This document shows, in pieces, positions 16,207-24,576 of a DNA stretch of 64,000 bases. The notes under the pieces are model-generated. The model made no database searches. It saw only the letters and a program-made list of their open reading frames with translations, and was not told the origin of the DNA. The position numbers and the translations under genes are program-made. Source of the stretch: CADCTQ01 sp963844325 (GTDB lineage Bacteria > Bacteroidota > Bacteroidia > Cytophagales > 172606-1). Location: NCBI GenBank assembly GCA_963844325.1, contig CAWJNV010000002.1:6138001-6202000 (forward strand), written 5' to 3'. Within the stretch, counting starts at the first letter, position 1. Each line of letters begins with the position of its first letter.

Positions 16207-17460
16207 TTACCGGACCACTACGTTCTCAATCCGGATGTTGTCGATGGCAATGGCCGCCGGAATGCCGGCAGCGGTGGGGTTTTGGATCACCAGGCGGATT
16301 TCGTTCTGGTTGAGGTCGCCGTACCTGGCAAGTTTGGCGCCGCCCGTCGTAGCCAGGGTGCTCAAGGGGATCGAAACGGTGTACCACTTGCCGTCGGTGC
16401 TGCGCACAAAATCCGTGAGCGGTACGTTTCTTTCCACGGTGCCCGGCTTGGCGCCCGAAATCCAGACCAGCAGCAGCAGATCGTTGATCGGGTTGCCGGT
16501 AGCGGCCACTTCCATCTTCAGGTCGAACTGGTCGATGCTGGCCGCCGGGTCGTACTTGGTGGTGGGGGCGCTGGGCAGAATGCGGTTCGTATTCCAGTTG
16601 TTCAAGCTGATTACCTTGTCGTTGGACCAGCCCCAGTCGCCGGGAATCACCATGTTGATCAGCGCGTACTTGTTGTCGATGGGCGTAATGCCGGGCGCCG
16701 AAGTCGTTACGGCCTTGCTGGCATCAATGCCCCAGCCGAAATTATCCATGGTGGTGTCCCAGTTCTGGATGATGCCGTCTTTGTTGAACAGCTTGGTCCG
16801 CCGGCTGGTGGTGGAAGTACCGCTTTCGGAAGTAACCACGATGTCGCCCTTGGCGGGATCTACCCCCTCGGGTACTTTCACCGACACCGACTTGCCGTCG
16901 GGGGCGGCGGTGATGTCGGTGCCCTTTACCCCACCCGGGAACGTGATGTCTTTCACGAAGTAGAAGTAGTTGCCGAAGAGCGTAATGGTTTCCCCCGCTT
17001 TGGCGTACTCGTTGCTGATGGCTTCCACCGTCGGAGCGGGCGGCAATACGCTGAATGCATAGGTGGCTTCACCGGCCGGGTTTACGACCGTCAGTTGGTT
17101 GGGAACGTTGGCGGCGGTGGCAACCGTGGGCACCTGGTCCGGAATGCGCACGATCAGGTACCGGTCGGTGGCGTAGGCCGGGTTGACGGAGGCGCGGAAC
17201 CCGTTGAAGGTCACGTACTGAGTAGCCTCCAGGTTCTGGCCCACGATCACGATGGTAGCGCCCAGCGTCGACTGCGTGAAGGTGCTGTCGGCCTTGGCCG
17301 GGTTGGTGCTCCGGACGGCCTGCACGGCCGGCGCCCCGGCAGCCTTCCGCGGCGCGGCGGGGTCTTCTTCCTTGCAGGAGGACAGGCAAAAGCCCCCGAG
17401 CAGGCAGAAAAAGAGCAGGTAGCTGATTTTTTGGGAAGCGTAACGGGTATGGGATTTCAT
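16207..17460 (-). CDS. IPT/TIG domain lipoprotein, probable surface glycan-binding protein
   Basis: 417 residues starting with a lipoprotein signal, lipobox LSSC then KEEDP, the acidic stretch after Cys that goes with surface display in Bacteroidota. Two TIG (Ig-like) domains follow (about 60-145 and 145-225; TLGATIVIVGQNLEATQYVTF and GETITLFGNYFYFVKDITF), then a C-terminal beta-sandwich (about 230-415; NRILPSAPTTKYDP and IAIDNIRIENVVV) that looks like a glycan-binding domain. It is third in the SusC-SusD-TIG order, the usual position of a surface glycan-binding protein, 84 bp after SusD. Its ligand is inferred to be the same mannan-type glycan handled by the enzymes in the locus. Confidence 0.85.
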   Translation of the reverse strand: MKSHTRYASQKISYLLFFCLLGGFCLSSCKEEDPAAPRKAAGAPAVQAVRSTNPAKADSTFTQSTLGATIVIVGQNLEATQYVTFNGFRASVNPAYATDRYLIVRIPDQVPTVATAANVPNQLTVVNPAGEATYAFSVLPPAPTVEAISNEYAKAGETITLFGNYFYFVKDITFPGGVKGTDITAAPDGKSVSVKVPEGVDPAKGDIVVTSESGTSTTSRRTKLFNKDGIIQNWDTTMDNFGWGIDASKAVTTSAPGITPIDNKYALINMVIPGDWGWSNDKVISLNNWNTNRILPSAPTTKYDPAASIDQFDLKMEVAATGNPINDLLLLVWISGAKPGTVERNVPLTDFVRSTDGKWYTVSIPLSTLATTGGAKLARYGDLNQNEIRLVIQNPTAAGIPAAIAIDNIRIENVVVR

Positions 17461-17544
17461 GGATGTTCGGGGTGTGGTTTCCGCAGCCGGCCGGATGGGT
17501 ACGGCCGGCCGCGGAAAGGGTAGATGGATGGCGTGGGTGGACGC

Positions 17545-19224
17545 TTACTTGAACTGGTACGGAACGGCCGGCTTGCGCAGGTTAGGCGCCCGTGACAGTT
17601 CCGATTCCGGGATGGGCAGCACGAAGTTGTTGAGACCCACCGGGTAGGTCCGCTGCCCGGTGCCCACCGGCGTGAGCGTCCAGGCGGTCGGGGCGGCCTT
17701 GTCGTCGGGGGCGATCTGGAAGTTACCCCGGTCCTGCGCACTCAGCTTCTGGTAGGCCAGTTGCGGGTTGTAGTAGTGCAACCGCACGAACTCGTACCAG
17801 GCTTGTCCTTCCATGGCAAACTCCAGCAGCCGCTCCTTGTGGATGTCTTCCCAGGTCACCGCGGACTTGGGGTCGAGGCCGGCCCGTACCCGCACGTCGT
17901 TGAACCGGTTGAGGGCGTCGCCGCTCGCCAGCGTGGCCCCGTTGCCCAGCACGGCCTCGGCGTAGATCAGGTATACGTCGGCCATGCGCAGCATGTAGGT
18001 GCTGATGTCGGTGCGTTGCTGGGCCACGCGGCCCCCGTTGTCTTCGGGACGGCCCACTACGTATTTCTTCACGTGCGCCCGGCTCCGGAAGGCGGCATTG
18101 TTGTTGTTGTCGGTCCGCACCTTCAGTTCCACGATCTTTTTGGCGCCCGCCTTGTCGGGATCGTCAATCTCTTCGTGGATGTAGCTGTACTGGTCGCCGG
18201 GCAGCATGAACGTCGCTTTCCGGCGCTTGTCCGTGGCTAAATTTTCGTACTGCTCAAGCATGAATTTGGACGCCCCGATGTCGCCGCCCCAGCCGTCGCC
18301 GAAGCCGGTGATGCTCGAACCGTAGGCCAGGTACGCCTGCACGCTGTTCTGGGTGCCCCAGGTGCCGTCGTAGCGCCACTGGAGGGCAAACAGCGTTTCA
18401 GGGTTGGGGTCTACCTGCGAACTGTTGAACTGGGTCTTGAACAGGTCTTCGTAGTTAGCCATCAGGCTTTTGCCGCTGTTGTCGATCACGCGTTTGGCGA
18501 AGTAGGCGGCGCTGTCGAGGTCCGACTGCCGGCGGCTGCCGGTCATGCCTACCCCGGAGCGGGTCAGGTACATTTTAGCCAGCATCCCTTCGGCGGCCCA
18601 CTTGGTGAGCCGGCCCCGCTGCACCGGGGCCGTCGGCAGCCCCTCGGCGGCAAACCGGAGGTCGCGGATCACGAATTCCCACACGCTCTCCGTGGTGTTG
18701 CGCGCAATGGTGGTGTCGGTCAGCAGCGTGTTGTTGTTTTCGATGATGGGCACTTCGCCCCAGTTCTGCACCAGGTAGGAATACGCCAGGCCGCGCATGA
18801 AACGGGCTTCGGCAATGGCGTGCAGCTTCATGTTTTCCGATACCGCCGGGCCGGCGTACTTGTTGATGTTGGTGATCAGCAGGTTCGACTGGCCCACGAT
18901 GTTGTAGAAGGAACGCCAGGAACTGTTGTTCTCGTCGGTGTTGCCCGTCGTGTTCATCTGCACGTTGGCCAGCTGGTAGGAGCCCGAAAACAGGACCCCG
19001 CCGCGGGCGTCGCCGATGCCGTGCGAAGCCTTGTCGTTGTAGGCAAACCACACGTTGTTGTAGAGCGGCGCCGTGCCGGCCAGCAGTTGTTCGTCGGTCT
19101 TGTAGAAGTTGGCGTCTACAATCGTTCCCTGCGGGGGACGGTCCAGAAACTCCTCTTTGCAACCGGCCAGCCCGCCCAGCAGGAGCAGGCCCGCCAAATA
19201 ATTTTTATATCTCATGTGCTTCAT
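17545..19224 (-). CDS. SusD/RagB family nutrient-binding outer membrane lipoprotein
   Basis: 559 residues with lipobox LAGC followed by KEEFLDRPPQGTI, which is the classical SusD N-terminus. TPR-like helices and the typical C-terminal RYPVGLNNFVLPIPESEL are present. SusD proteins sit as lids on the SusC porin and bind oligosaccharides at the cell surface. The gene starts 24 bp after the SusC stop, so the two are co-transcribed. A second ATG at 19215 is possible but both keep the signal. Sequence alone does not give the ligand. Confidence 0.96.
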   Translation of the reverse strand: MKHMRYKNYLAGLLLLGGLAGCKEEFLDRPPQGTIVDANFYKTDEQLLAGTAPLYNNVWFAYNDKASHGIGDARGGVLFSGSYQLANVQMNTTGNTDENNSSWRSFYNIVGQSNLLITNINKYAGPAVSENMKLHAIAEARFMRGLAYSYLVQNWGEVPIIENNNTLLTDTTIARNTTESVWEFVIRDLRFAAEGLPTAPVQRGRLTKWAAEGMLAKMYLTRSGVGMTGSRRQSDLDSAAYFAKRVIDNSGKSLMANYEDLFKTQFNSSQVDPNPETLFALQWRYDGTWGTQNSVQAYLAYGSSITGFGDGWGGDIGASKFMLEQYENLATDKRRKATFMLPGDQYSYIHEEIDDPDKAGAKKIVELKVRTDNNNNAAFRSRAHVKKYVVGRPEDNGGRVAQQRTDISTYMLRMADVYLIYAEAVLGNGATLASGDALNRFNDVRVRAGLDPKSAVTWEDIHKERLLEFAMEGQAWYEFVRLHYYNPQLAYQKLSAQDRGNFQIAPDDKAAPTAWTLTPVGTGQRTYPVGLNNFVLPIPESELSRAPNLRKPAVPYQFK

Positions 19225-19248
19225 TGCTGTCTTGTTGTGTGCGCTTGA

Positions 19249-22200
19249 TTAGAAATCGATCCCGAAACTGAAGGTATACATCCGGGTGAGGGGGTAGCGG
19301 CCGAAATCGAGGCCGATGGACTGGGAAGTGGCCGACACGTTGTTGCCCACGTACGCACCGACCTCGGGGTCCATGCCTTTGTACTTGGTGAAGGTGGCCA
19401 GGTTCTGCACGCCCAGTGAGAAGCGGGCTCCCTGCACTACTTTCTGCTTGCCCAGCAAGGACCCGGGCACGTTGTAGGAGAGTTGCACGTTCTTGATCCG
19501 CACGTACGAACCGTCTTCCACGAAGCGGCTCGACAACCGGCTGCCGTTGCCGTTCACGTCGGAGCCGCTGATGCGGGGTACCGAAGTGCCGGGGTTGGCG
19601 ATGTAGGCGTTGCCTTCCCCGTCGGTTTCCACCCGGGCGTAGTCGAAGGTTTCTTCCATCAGGTTGCGGCCCAGGTTGATCTGGTTGGGGTTGGTATTGA
19701 GGAAACGCACGTAGTTGTACACGTCGTTGCCGAAGGCACCCGTGAGCAGGGCACTCAGTTCAAAGCCCTTGTAGCTGAAAGTGTTGGTGAAACCCAGCGT
19801 TACTTTCGGCCAGGGGTTGCCGATGTACGTCTGGTCCCTTTCGTCGATCACGCCGTCGGTGTTGAGGTCTTTGTACTTGATGTCGCCCACCCACACGCCG
19901 TTGGTGGCGTCTACGGGCAGCCGCTGGCCGTTGCGGGTCGGGATGGCGCTGTTGTTGATCTCATCCACCGACTGGAACAGGCCGTCGTACACGTAGCCGC
20001 GCATCAGCCAGGGCGCCTGCCCCACAATGGAGCGCTGCGTCCAGTTGTTCATCCACCAGGCCGTGCGGTCGATGAAGGCCGTTTCGGAGTAGAACTTGGT
20101 CACTTCCGTTTTGAAGCCCGAAATGTTGAAGTTGGTGTTCCACCGGAAGCCGCCACGGTCCATGTTCACCGTGTTCAGCGAGATGGCGTAGCCGCGGTTG
20201 GTCAGCGCCCCGATGTTTACGGTCGGGGGGGCAATGGAGCCTTCGGCCGACGTACCCATGTACCAGGGCAGCGGGTTCTCCATCAGCAGGTTGTCGGTCT
20301 TTTTGATGTAGAAATCGCCTTCGAGCAGGACGCGGTTCTGGAACAGGCCCAGGTTGAAACCAATGTTGTTGGTGTTGGTTTCTTCCCACTGGAGGCCGGG
20401 GTTGCCGTACCGGCCGGCAATGAAACCGGCGCCCCACGGGGTCGTTACCGAGTTGAGGGGCGAGTAGATGCCGGCGTTGCTGCCCTGGTTGCCGGTCAGG
20501 CCGGTCTCAAAGCGGATCTTCAGGTCGTTGATGGCCGGGATGGCCTGCATGAAAGGCTCCTGCGTAACCCGCCAGGCGGCCGACAGGGACGGGAAAAAGC
20601 CCCAGCGGTTTTCCGGGCCGAAGTTGGCCGAACCATCCGCCCGGAAGGCGCCCTGCAGGATGTACTTGTCGTTGAAGCTGTACACGAGGCGGCCCAGGTA
20701 CGATTCCATCGCCCAGTCGCCGCGGTCACTGCCGTTCTGCTGGCCCAGCGGGTTGCCCAGGGTGAGTTCGCGGATGTCGTTGCTTACGAAACCCGTCCGG
20801 GTGCCCCAGATGTTTTCCCACTGCGAAGCCTGCGACTCGTGGCTGATCATGGCGTTGATGTCGTGCTTGCCCAGGCGGGTCGTGTACTGGAGCAACTGGT
20901 TCCAGTTCCAGTAAGTGTTGGTCTCGTTGCGGCGCTCCAGGCTGGCCGTGCTGTTGGGCACCGAACCCAGCTGGTAGGTGGGCGTGAAAAAGATGGAATT
21001 GTTGAACCCGACGTTGCCGTTGAGGGTCGTACGGAACACGAGTCCTTTCAGCAGGGACACTTCGGCGTTGAACCCGCCCAGGGCGTTTCTGCGCCGGAAG
21101 TTGTTCTGGATCAGTTCGGCCAGGGCAATCGGGTTGGGCGGCGTAAACTGGGTCACGCTGCCGTTGGTGGCGTCGGCCCCGCCCCAGGTGCCGTTGGGGT
21201 TGACCACGGCGATGTTGGGCGACATTTGCAGGGCGTTGATGATGATGTCGGACTGGGCCGTACCGAGTTCCTCGTTGGTTTGGTTCACGCTGAGGTTGGT
21301 GCCCAGTTTGAGCCACTTGCGGGTCTGGTTGTCTACGTTGAGGCGCACCGAATAGCGGTCAAAGGCCGAACCCAGGGCTACCCCTTCCTGCTTGAAATAT
21401 TCCCCGGAAAGGTAGAAGGTCGTTTTATCGCTGCCGCCGCTCAGGCTCAGCTGGTGCTTGTTGAGGGGGGCTCTTTTAAACAGGGCTTCCTGCCAGTTGG
21501 TCCCTGCGCCCAGCACCGACGGGTCCTGGAACTCCGGCGTCAGGGTTCCCCCCGTCCGGGTACGGATTTCGTTGTGCATGGTCGCGTACTGCTGGAGGTT
21601 GAGCGTAGGCAGGAACTCGGGCTTATCCTGGAGGGAATAGGTATACCCGTAGTTCACTTTCATTTCGCCGGCCTTGCCGCGCTTGGTCGTGATGAGCACG
21701 ACCCCGTTGGTGGCCCGGGAGCCGTACACCGCCGTGGCGGAAGGCCCCTGGAGAATTTCCATCGATTCAATGTCGGCGGGGTTGAGGCCGGCCAGCGGGT
21801 TGGTGGAACTGCGGGAGCCGTACTGCACGTTGGTCGCCTGCTGGATCTGCACGCCGTCAATCACGTACAGGGGTTCGTTGGCGCCGGTAATGGAGTTCAG
21901 GCCCCGGATGTTCACCGAAATCCCGCCGCCCGGCTGGCCCGTGTTCTGCGTCACGTACACCCCGGCCGCCCGGCCCTGAATGGCTTGTTCAATGGTGGTA
22001 TTGACGGTTTTTTCGATTTCCTTGGCCGTAACGGTGGTTTGGGCGCTGGTCAGGTCGCTGCGGCGCATTTCACCGTAGCCCACGACCACTACTTCGCTGA
22101 GGGCCTTGATGTCTTCGGCCAGGGTAACGTCGATGCGCGACTTGCCGCCTACGGGTACTTCTTCGGTGGTGAAGCCAATGTAGGAGATCACCAGCACGGC

Positions 22201-22473
22201 GTCGGCGGCGGCGTCCAGCGTGAATTCGCCTTCGGCGTTGGTGGTGGTGCCGGTGGTGGTGCCTTTTACGACCACGCTGGCGCCCGGAATGCCCTGGTTA
22301 TCGGCAGTAGAGGTTACTTTGCCGGTGATTCTGGCGGCCTGCGCCCAGGCGGCCGGGACTTGCAGGGCCAGCAGCATCGTTACCAGCAGCATGAGCCGTA
22401 ACGTACCCAATGGGTGAAAAGAACCTCGTCGGGTGAGGTCGCCCCGTTGCTGGTACATCTTTTTGATTCCCAT
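19249..22473 (-). CDS. SusC/RagA family TonB-linked outer membrane transporter
   Basis: 1074 residues. Signal peptide to about residue 45 (LALQVPAAWAQ), a carboxypeptidase-like regulatory domain (about 47-130; ITGKVTSTADNQGIPGASVV), the plug domain (about 140-260; GRAAGVYVTQNTGQ, NIRGLNSITGANEPLYVIDG), and a 22-strand barrel ending YTFSFGIDF with the terminal Phe expected for outer membrane insertion. It imports oligosaccharides with energy from TonB. It is first in the SusC-SusD-TIG operon. There is no anti-sigma-interacting N-terminal extension, so control by the hybrid regulator or the neighbouring AraC protein is more likely than by an ECF sigma factor. Confidence 0.97.
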   Translation of the reverse strand: MGIKKMYQQRGDLTRRGSFHPLGTLRLMLLVTMLLALQVPAAWAQAARITGKVTSTADNQGIPGASVVVKGTTTGTTTNAEGEFTLDAAADAVLVISYIGFTTEEVPVGGKSRIDVTLAEDIKALSEVVVVGYGEMRRSDLTSAQTTVTAKEIEKTVNTTIEQAIQGRAAGVYVTQNTGQPGGGISVNIRGLNSITGANEPLYVIDGVQIQQATNVQYGSRSSTNPLAGLNPADIESMEILQGPSATAVYGSRATNGVVLITTKRGKAGEMKVNYGYTYSLQDKPEFLPTLNLQQYATMHNEIRTRTGGTLTPEFQDPSVLGAGTNWQEALFKRAPLNKHQLSLSGGSDKTTFYLSGEYFKQEGVALGSAFDRYSVRLNVDNQTRKWLKLGTNLSVNQTNEELGTAQSDIIINALQMSPNIAVVNPNGTWGGADATNGSVTQFTPPNPIALAELIQNNFRRRNALGGFNAEVSLLKGLVFRTTLNGNVGFNNSIFFTPTYQLGSVPNSTASLERRNETNTYWNWNQLLQYTTRLGKHDINAMISHESQASQWENIWGTRTGFVSNDIRELTLGNPLGQQNGSDRGDWAMESYLGRLVYSFNDKYILQGAFRADGSANFGPENRWGFFPSLSAAWRVTQEPFMQAIPAINDLKIRFETGLTGNQGSNAGIYSPLNSVTTPWGAGFIAGRYGNPGLQWEETNTNNIGFNLGLFQNRVLLEGDFYIKKTDNLLMENPLPWYMGTSAEGSIAPPTVNIGALTNRGYAISLNTVNMDRGGFRWNTNFNISGFKTEVTKFYSETAFIDRTAWWMNNWTQRSIVGQAPWLMRGYVYDGLFQSVDEINNSAIPTRNGQRLPVDATNGVWVGDIKYKDLNTDGVIDERDQTYIGNPWPKVTLGFTNTFSYKGFELSALLTGAFGNDVYNYVRFLNTNPNQINLGRNLMEETFDYARVETDGEGNAYIANPGTSVPRISGSDVNGNGSRLSSRFVEDGSYVRIKNVQLSYNVPGSLLGKQKVVQGARFSLGVQNLATFTKYKGMDPEVGAYVGNNVSATSQSIGLDFGRYPLTRMYTFSFGIDF

Positions 22474-22823
22474 AAACTTGTTGCTTTTGAGTTAGGTAGA
22501 TTGAGATTGTGGATAAAGGGTTCCTCTTCGGGGAGGCAATGGGCAGGGTGAGCTTGGTGCTTAGGGCTTGGTGCGTAGTGCTTAGGGCGTAATGGTTGGC
22601 GATTGAATCGTGCCGCGCCGCGAATGCTTCAGGAGCATCCGGACGCCGGGCTGTGGTCTGGAACGCATCGGGAATCAGGAGAAAAAGTATTTTGGACGAA
22701 TTGTATTTTTAGTTATACAAAATTAAGCCGTCCTGCCGGCTTGGAGGGTCCTTGATTGTTTAAGATGGGGGGCGCGAATGTAAAGGGAGGGGACCGGAAT
22801 GTATCCGGATAGGGGTGGTTTTG
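22474..22823. repeat. Leader/intergenic region before SusC with a small tandem word repeat
   Basis: 350 bp between AraC end and SusC start. At 22552-22588 the word gcttggtgcttaggg is repeated imperfectly about three times. An AT-rich stretch at 22690-22725 is a plausible place for the SusC promoter, but I cannot align a full -33/-7 pair. No gene is seen. Confidence 0.5.
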
Positions 22824-23753
22824 TTAAATGCCGCTTTCCTGGCCGGTTTGGGGCCCTTCGTTCGTCCCCGCGGGCGGGCCGGGCACCAGCGACGGGGCGG
22901 CGCCCCGCTCCGATTCGCGGAAGGCCCGCGGGGTGCGGCCGTAGTATTTTTTGAACAGCTTGCCCAGGTGGCTCTCATCGGTGAAGCCGAACGCGTAGGC
23001 AATTTCCGACACACTCCAGTCGCTGTAGCGGAGGCGGGCTTCCACCAGTTTGAGCTTGTAGCGCAGGATGTACTGCTGCAACGATTCGCCGGTCTGCCGC
23101 TTGAAAAAAATGCTCAGGTAGTTGGGGGCGTAGCGGAAGTGCGCGGCCAGGGCGTCGAGGCGGAGCTGGTCGGGCTCGTGGATGTGACGCCGCACGTACG
23201 CCAGGATTTCTTCCAGCGTGCGGGAACGGCTCCCTTCGGCCGGCACGTCGAGGGCCTGCGCCGTAATGTTGCGGGCCAGGATGCTGATGATGGATTGCAG
23301 CAGGTGGCCCAGGATGTGCTCGGCAAAGGGGGCGCCCCGGTGGTGGTACTCGGCCAGCAGCACGGCGCGCAGGTGGTCGAGCCGCTCCTTTTCGGCGGGG
23401 TCCTTTACGAGGCTGCCGCTGGCCTGGTAGGGGGCGTGGAACAGGTACTCCACGGTTTGCTGCCAGTCTTTGTCGCGTTCGCCGGGCTTGTCGCCGCGGA
23501 AGAACAGGTCGGTGAACCGGATGTAGCAGAATTCGGTGGGCGTGCGGATGCGGAAAAGGTGGTGGTCTTCGGGCCCGAGCAGGAACACGTCGCCGGCCCG
23601 GTAGTCGAACCGGTGCTCGTTGACCACGTGTACGCCCTCTCCCGCGTGGATGAAAATGATCTCGAAGTGGTTGTGGTTGTGCAGCGGGTACGGCCATTCG
23701 CTCAGCGTGAACAGCGAAATGTTGAACGGCTCGTACTGGTTGAAGCGCTTCAT
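22824..23753 (-). CDS. AraC family transcriptional regulator with cupin sensor domain
   Basis: 309 residues. N-terminal cupin-like ligand domain (about 10-140; PLHNHNHFEIIFIHAGEG and YRAGDVFLLGPEDHHLFRI), then a C-terminal double HTH (about 185-285; LEEILAYVRRHIHEPDQL, SVSEIAYAFGFTDESHLGK). The last about 25 residues (SLVPGPPAGTNEGPQ) are a Pro/Gly-rich tail outside the family fold. It is encoded immediately upstream of the SusC operon on the same strand and divergent from the Dabb gene, so it could regulate either side. The ligand is likely a sugar (family knowledge); nothing in the sequence identifies it. Confidence 0.93.
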   Translation of the reverse strand: MKRFNQYEPFNISLFTLSEWPYPLHNHNHFEIIFIHAGEGVHVVNEHRFDYRAGDVFLLGPEDHHLFRIRTPTEFCYIRFTDLFFRGDKPGERDKDWQQTVEYLFHAPYQASGSLVKDPAEKERLDHLRAVLLAEYHHRGAPFAEHILGHLLQSIISILARNITAQALDVPAEGSRSRTLEEILAYVRRHIHEPDQLRLDALAAHFRYAPNYLSIFFKRQTGESLQQYILRYKLKLVEARLRYSDWSVSEIAYAFGFTDESHLGKLFKKYYGRTPRAFRESERGAAPSLVPGPPAGTNEGPQTGQESGI

Positions 23754-23869
23754 GGGTCAGTAATCAGTGATCAGTAAACAGTAAAAAGGGGGCCGTTCAT
23801 TACGGTGACTTACGCTCATCTAATGACCAGTGACTACTGATTACTGTTCACTGATTACTGTTCCCTGAA
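23754..23869. repeat. Imperfect inverted repeat between divergent AraC and Dabb genes
   Basis: Words of the type cagtaatcagtgatcag are repeated at 23757-23787 and as their complement at 23819-23868 (gactactgattactgttcac). The element begins one base after the AraC start codon, so it is in the 5' leader of that gene. The loop contains gtgacttacgc, a weak match to the shared loop core. Confidence 0.8.
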
Positions 23870-23919
23870 AATACCGATAAATGATGAATTTATACCAGTA
23901 GTCCCGGTACTTTTCCCGC

Positions 23920-23927
23920 TACTTTTG
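23920..23927 (+). promoter_or_regulatory. Bacteroidota-type -7 box TACTTTTG for the Dabb operon
   Basis: TACTTTTG matches the TAnnTTTG -7 consensus of Bacteroidota and lies 31 bp before the Dabb ATG. No good TTTG -33 box was found at the expected distance, so the call rests on one box. Confidence 0.35.
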
Positions 23928-23958
23928 TTCGCAACGATTCACCACTCACTCTGAACTC

Positions 23959-24372
23959 ATGCATAATGTTTCCCGGCGCAAGTTTATGAAAGAATCTTCC
24001 GTAGCCCTGGCCGGTGCTGGCCTGGCCGCCACCGGGCTTCCCCAAGTCCCGGCGGCGCCCCCGGCCAGCCTCTTCGTACACCACGTGTACTTCTGGCTCA
24101 AAAACCCCGACAGCGCCGAAGACCGGGCCCGGCTCCTGAAGGGCCTGCAAACGCTGCCCCCCATCAAAGTCATTCAAACGTCCCACATCGGCGTGCCGGC
24201 CGACACCAACCGGCCCGTCATCGATACGTCGTACCATTTTTCGCTGCTCCTGCTGTTTAAAAACCGCCAGGACCAGGATGCCTACCAGGTCCATCCCACG
24301 CACCTTAAATTCGTGGAAGACTACTCGGCCCTCTGGACGAAAGTAATTGTGTATGATTCAATAAACGCGTAG
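23959..24372 (+). CDS. Exported Dabb (stress-responsive alpha/beta barrel) domain protein
   Basis: 137 residues. N-terminal twin-arginine-like leader SRRKFMKESSVALAGAGLA, then a single Dabb ferredoxin-like domain (about 38-135; FVHHVYFWLKNPDSAEDRA, HFSLLLLFKNRQDQDAYQVH). Stand-alone exported Dabb proteins are frequent beside Gfo/Idh and sugar isomerase genes in Cytophagales; their role is unclear. It is first in the plus-strand run to 29.5 kb. Its TAG stop lies within the first bases of a repeat arm (24369-24392), which is separated from the next gene by about 200 bp of inverted repeats. Confidence 0.88.
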   Translation: MHNVSRRKFMKESSVALAGAGLAATGLPQVPAAPPASLFVHHVYFWLKNPDSAEDRARLLKGLQTLPPIKVIQTSHIGVPADTNRPVIDTSYHFSLLLLFKNRQDQDAYQVHPTHLKFVEDYSALWTKVIVYDSINA

Positions 24373-24544
24373 AGACGCGATTCATCGCGTCTCGATTCAC
24401 CGCATCTGGATTCATCGCGTCTGGGTCAGTAATCAATTGTCATTGGGTGTGCGTAATTTGTCGCATCCGGATGACGAATGATTACTGACCATTGATTATT
24501 AACCCGGACGCGGTGAATTCAGACGCGATGAATCGCGTCTCTAC
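24369..24544. repeat. Nested inverted repeat after the Dabb gene, with the shared loop core
   Basis: Outer arms 24369-24392 and 24521-24544 are exact reverse complements over 24 bp and are the same word as at 7487/7571. Inside are words of a second type (ggtcagtaatcaa and its complement) and in the centre, 24451-24470, gcgtaatttgtcgcatccgg, which matches the core at 25744-25765. The left arm includes the TAG stop of the Dabb gene. Confidence 0.9.
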
Positions 24545-24576
24545 ATATCAACGACCATTGACCACCAACCACTCCT

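Noticed and set aside
19483..22401. 972-codon plus-strand open frame
   Set aside because: It is the antisense of the SusC gene; GC-rich third positions keep the complementary frame open. No domain is recognisable.
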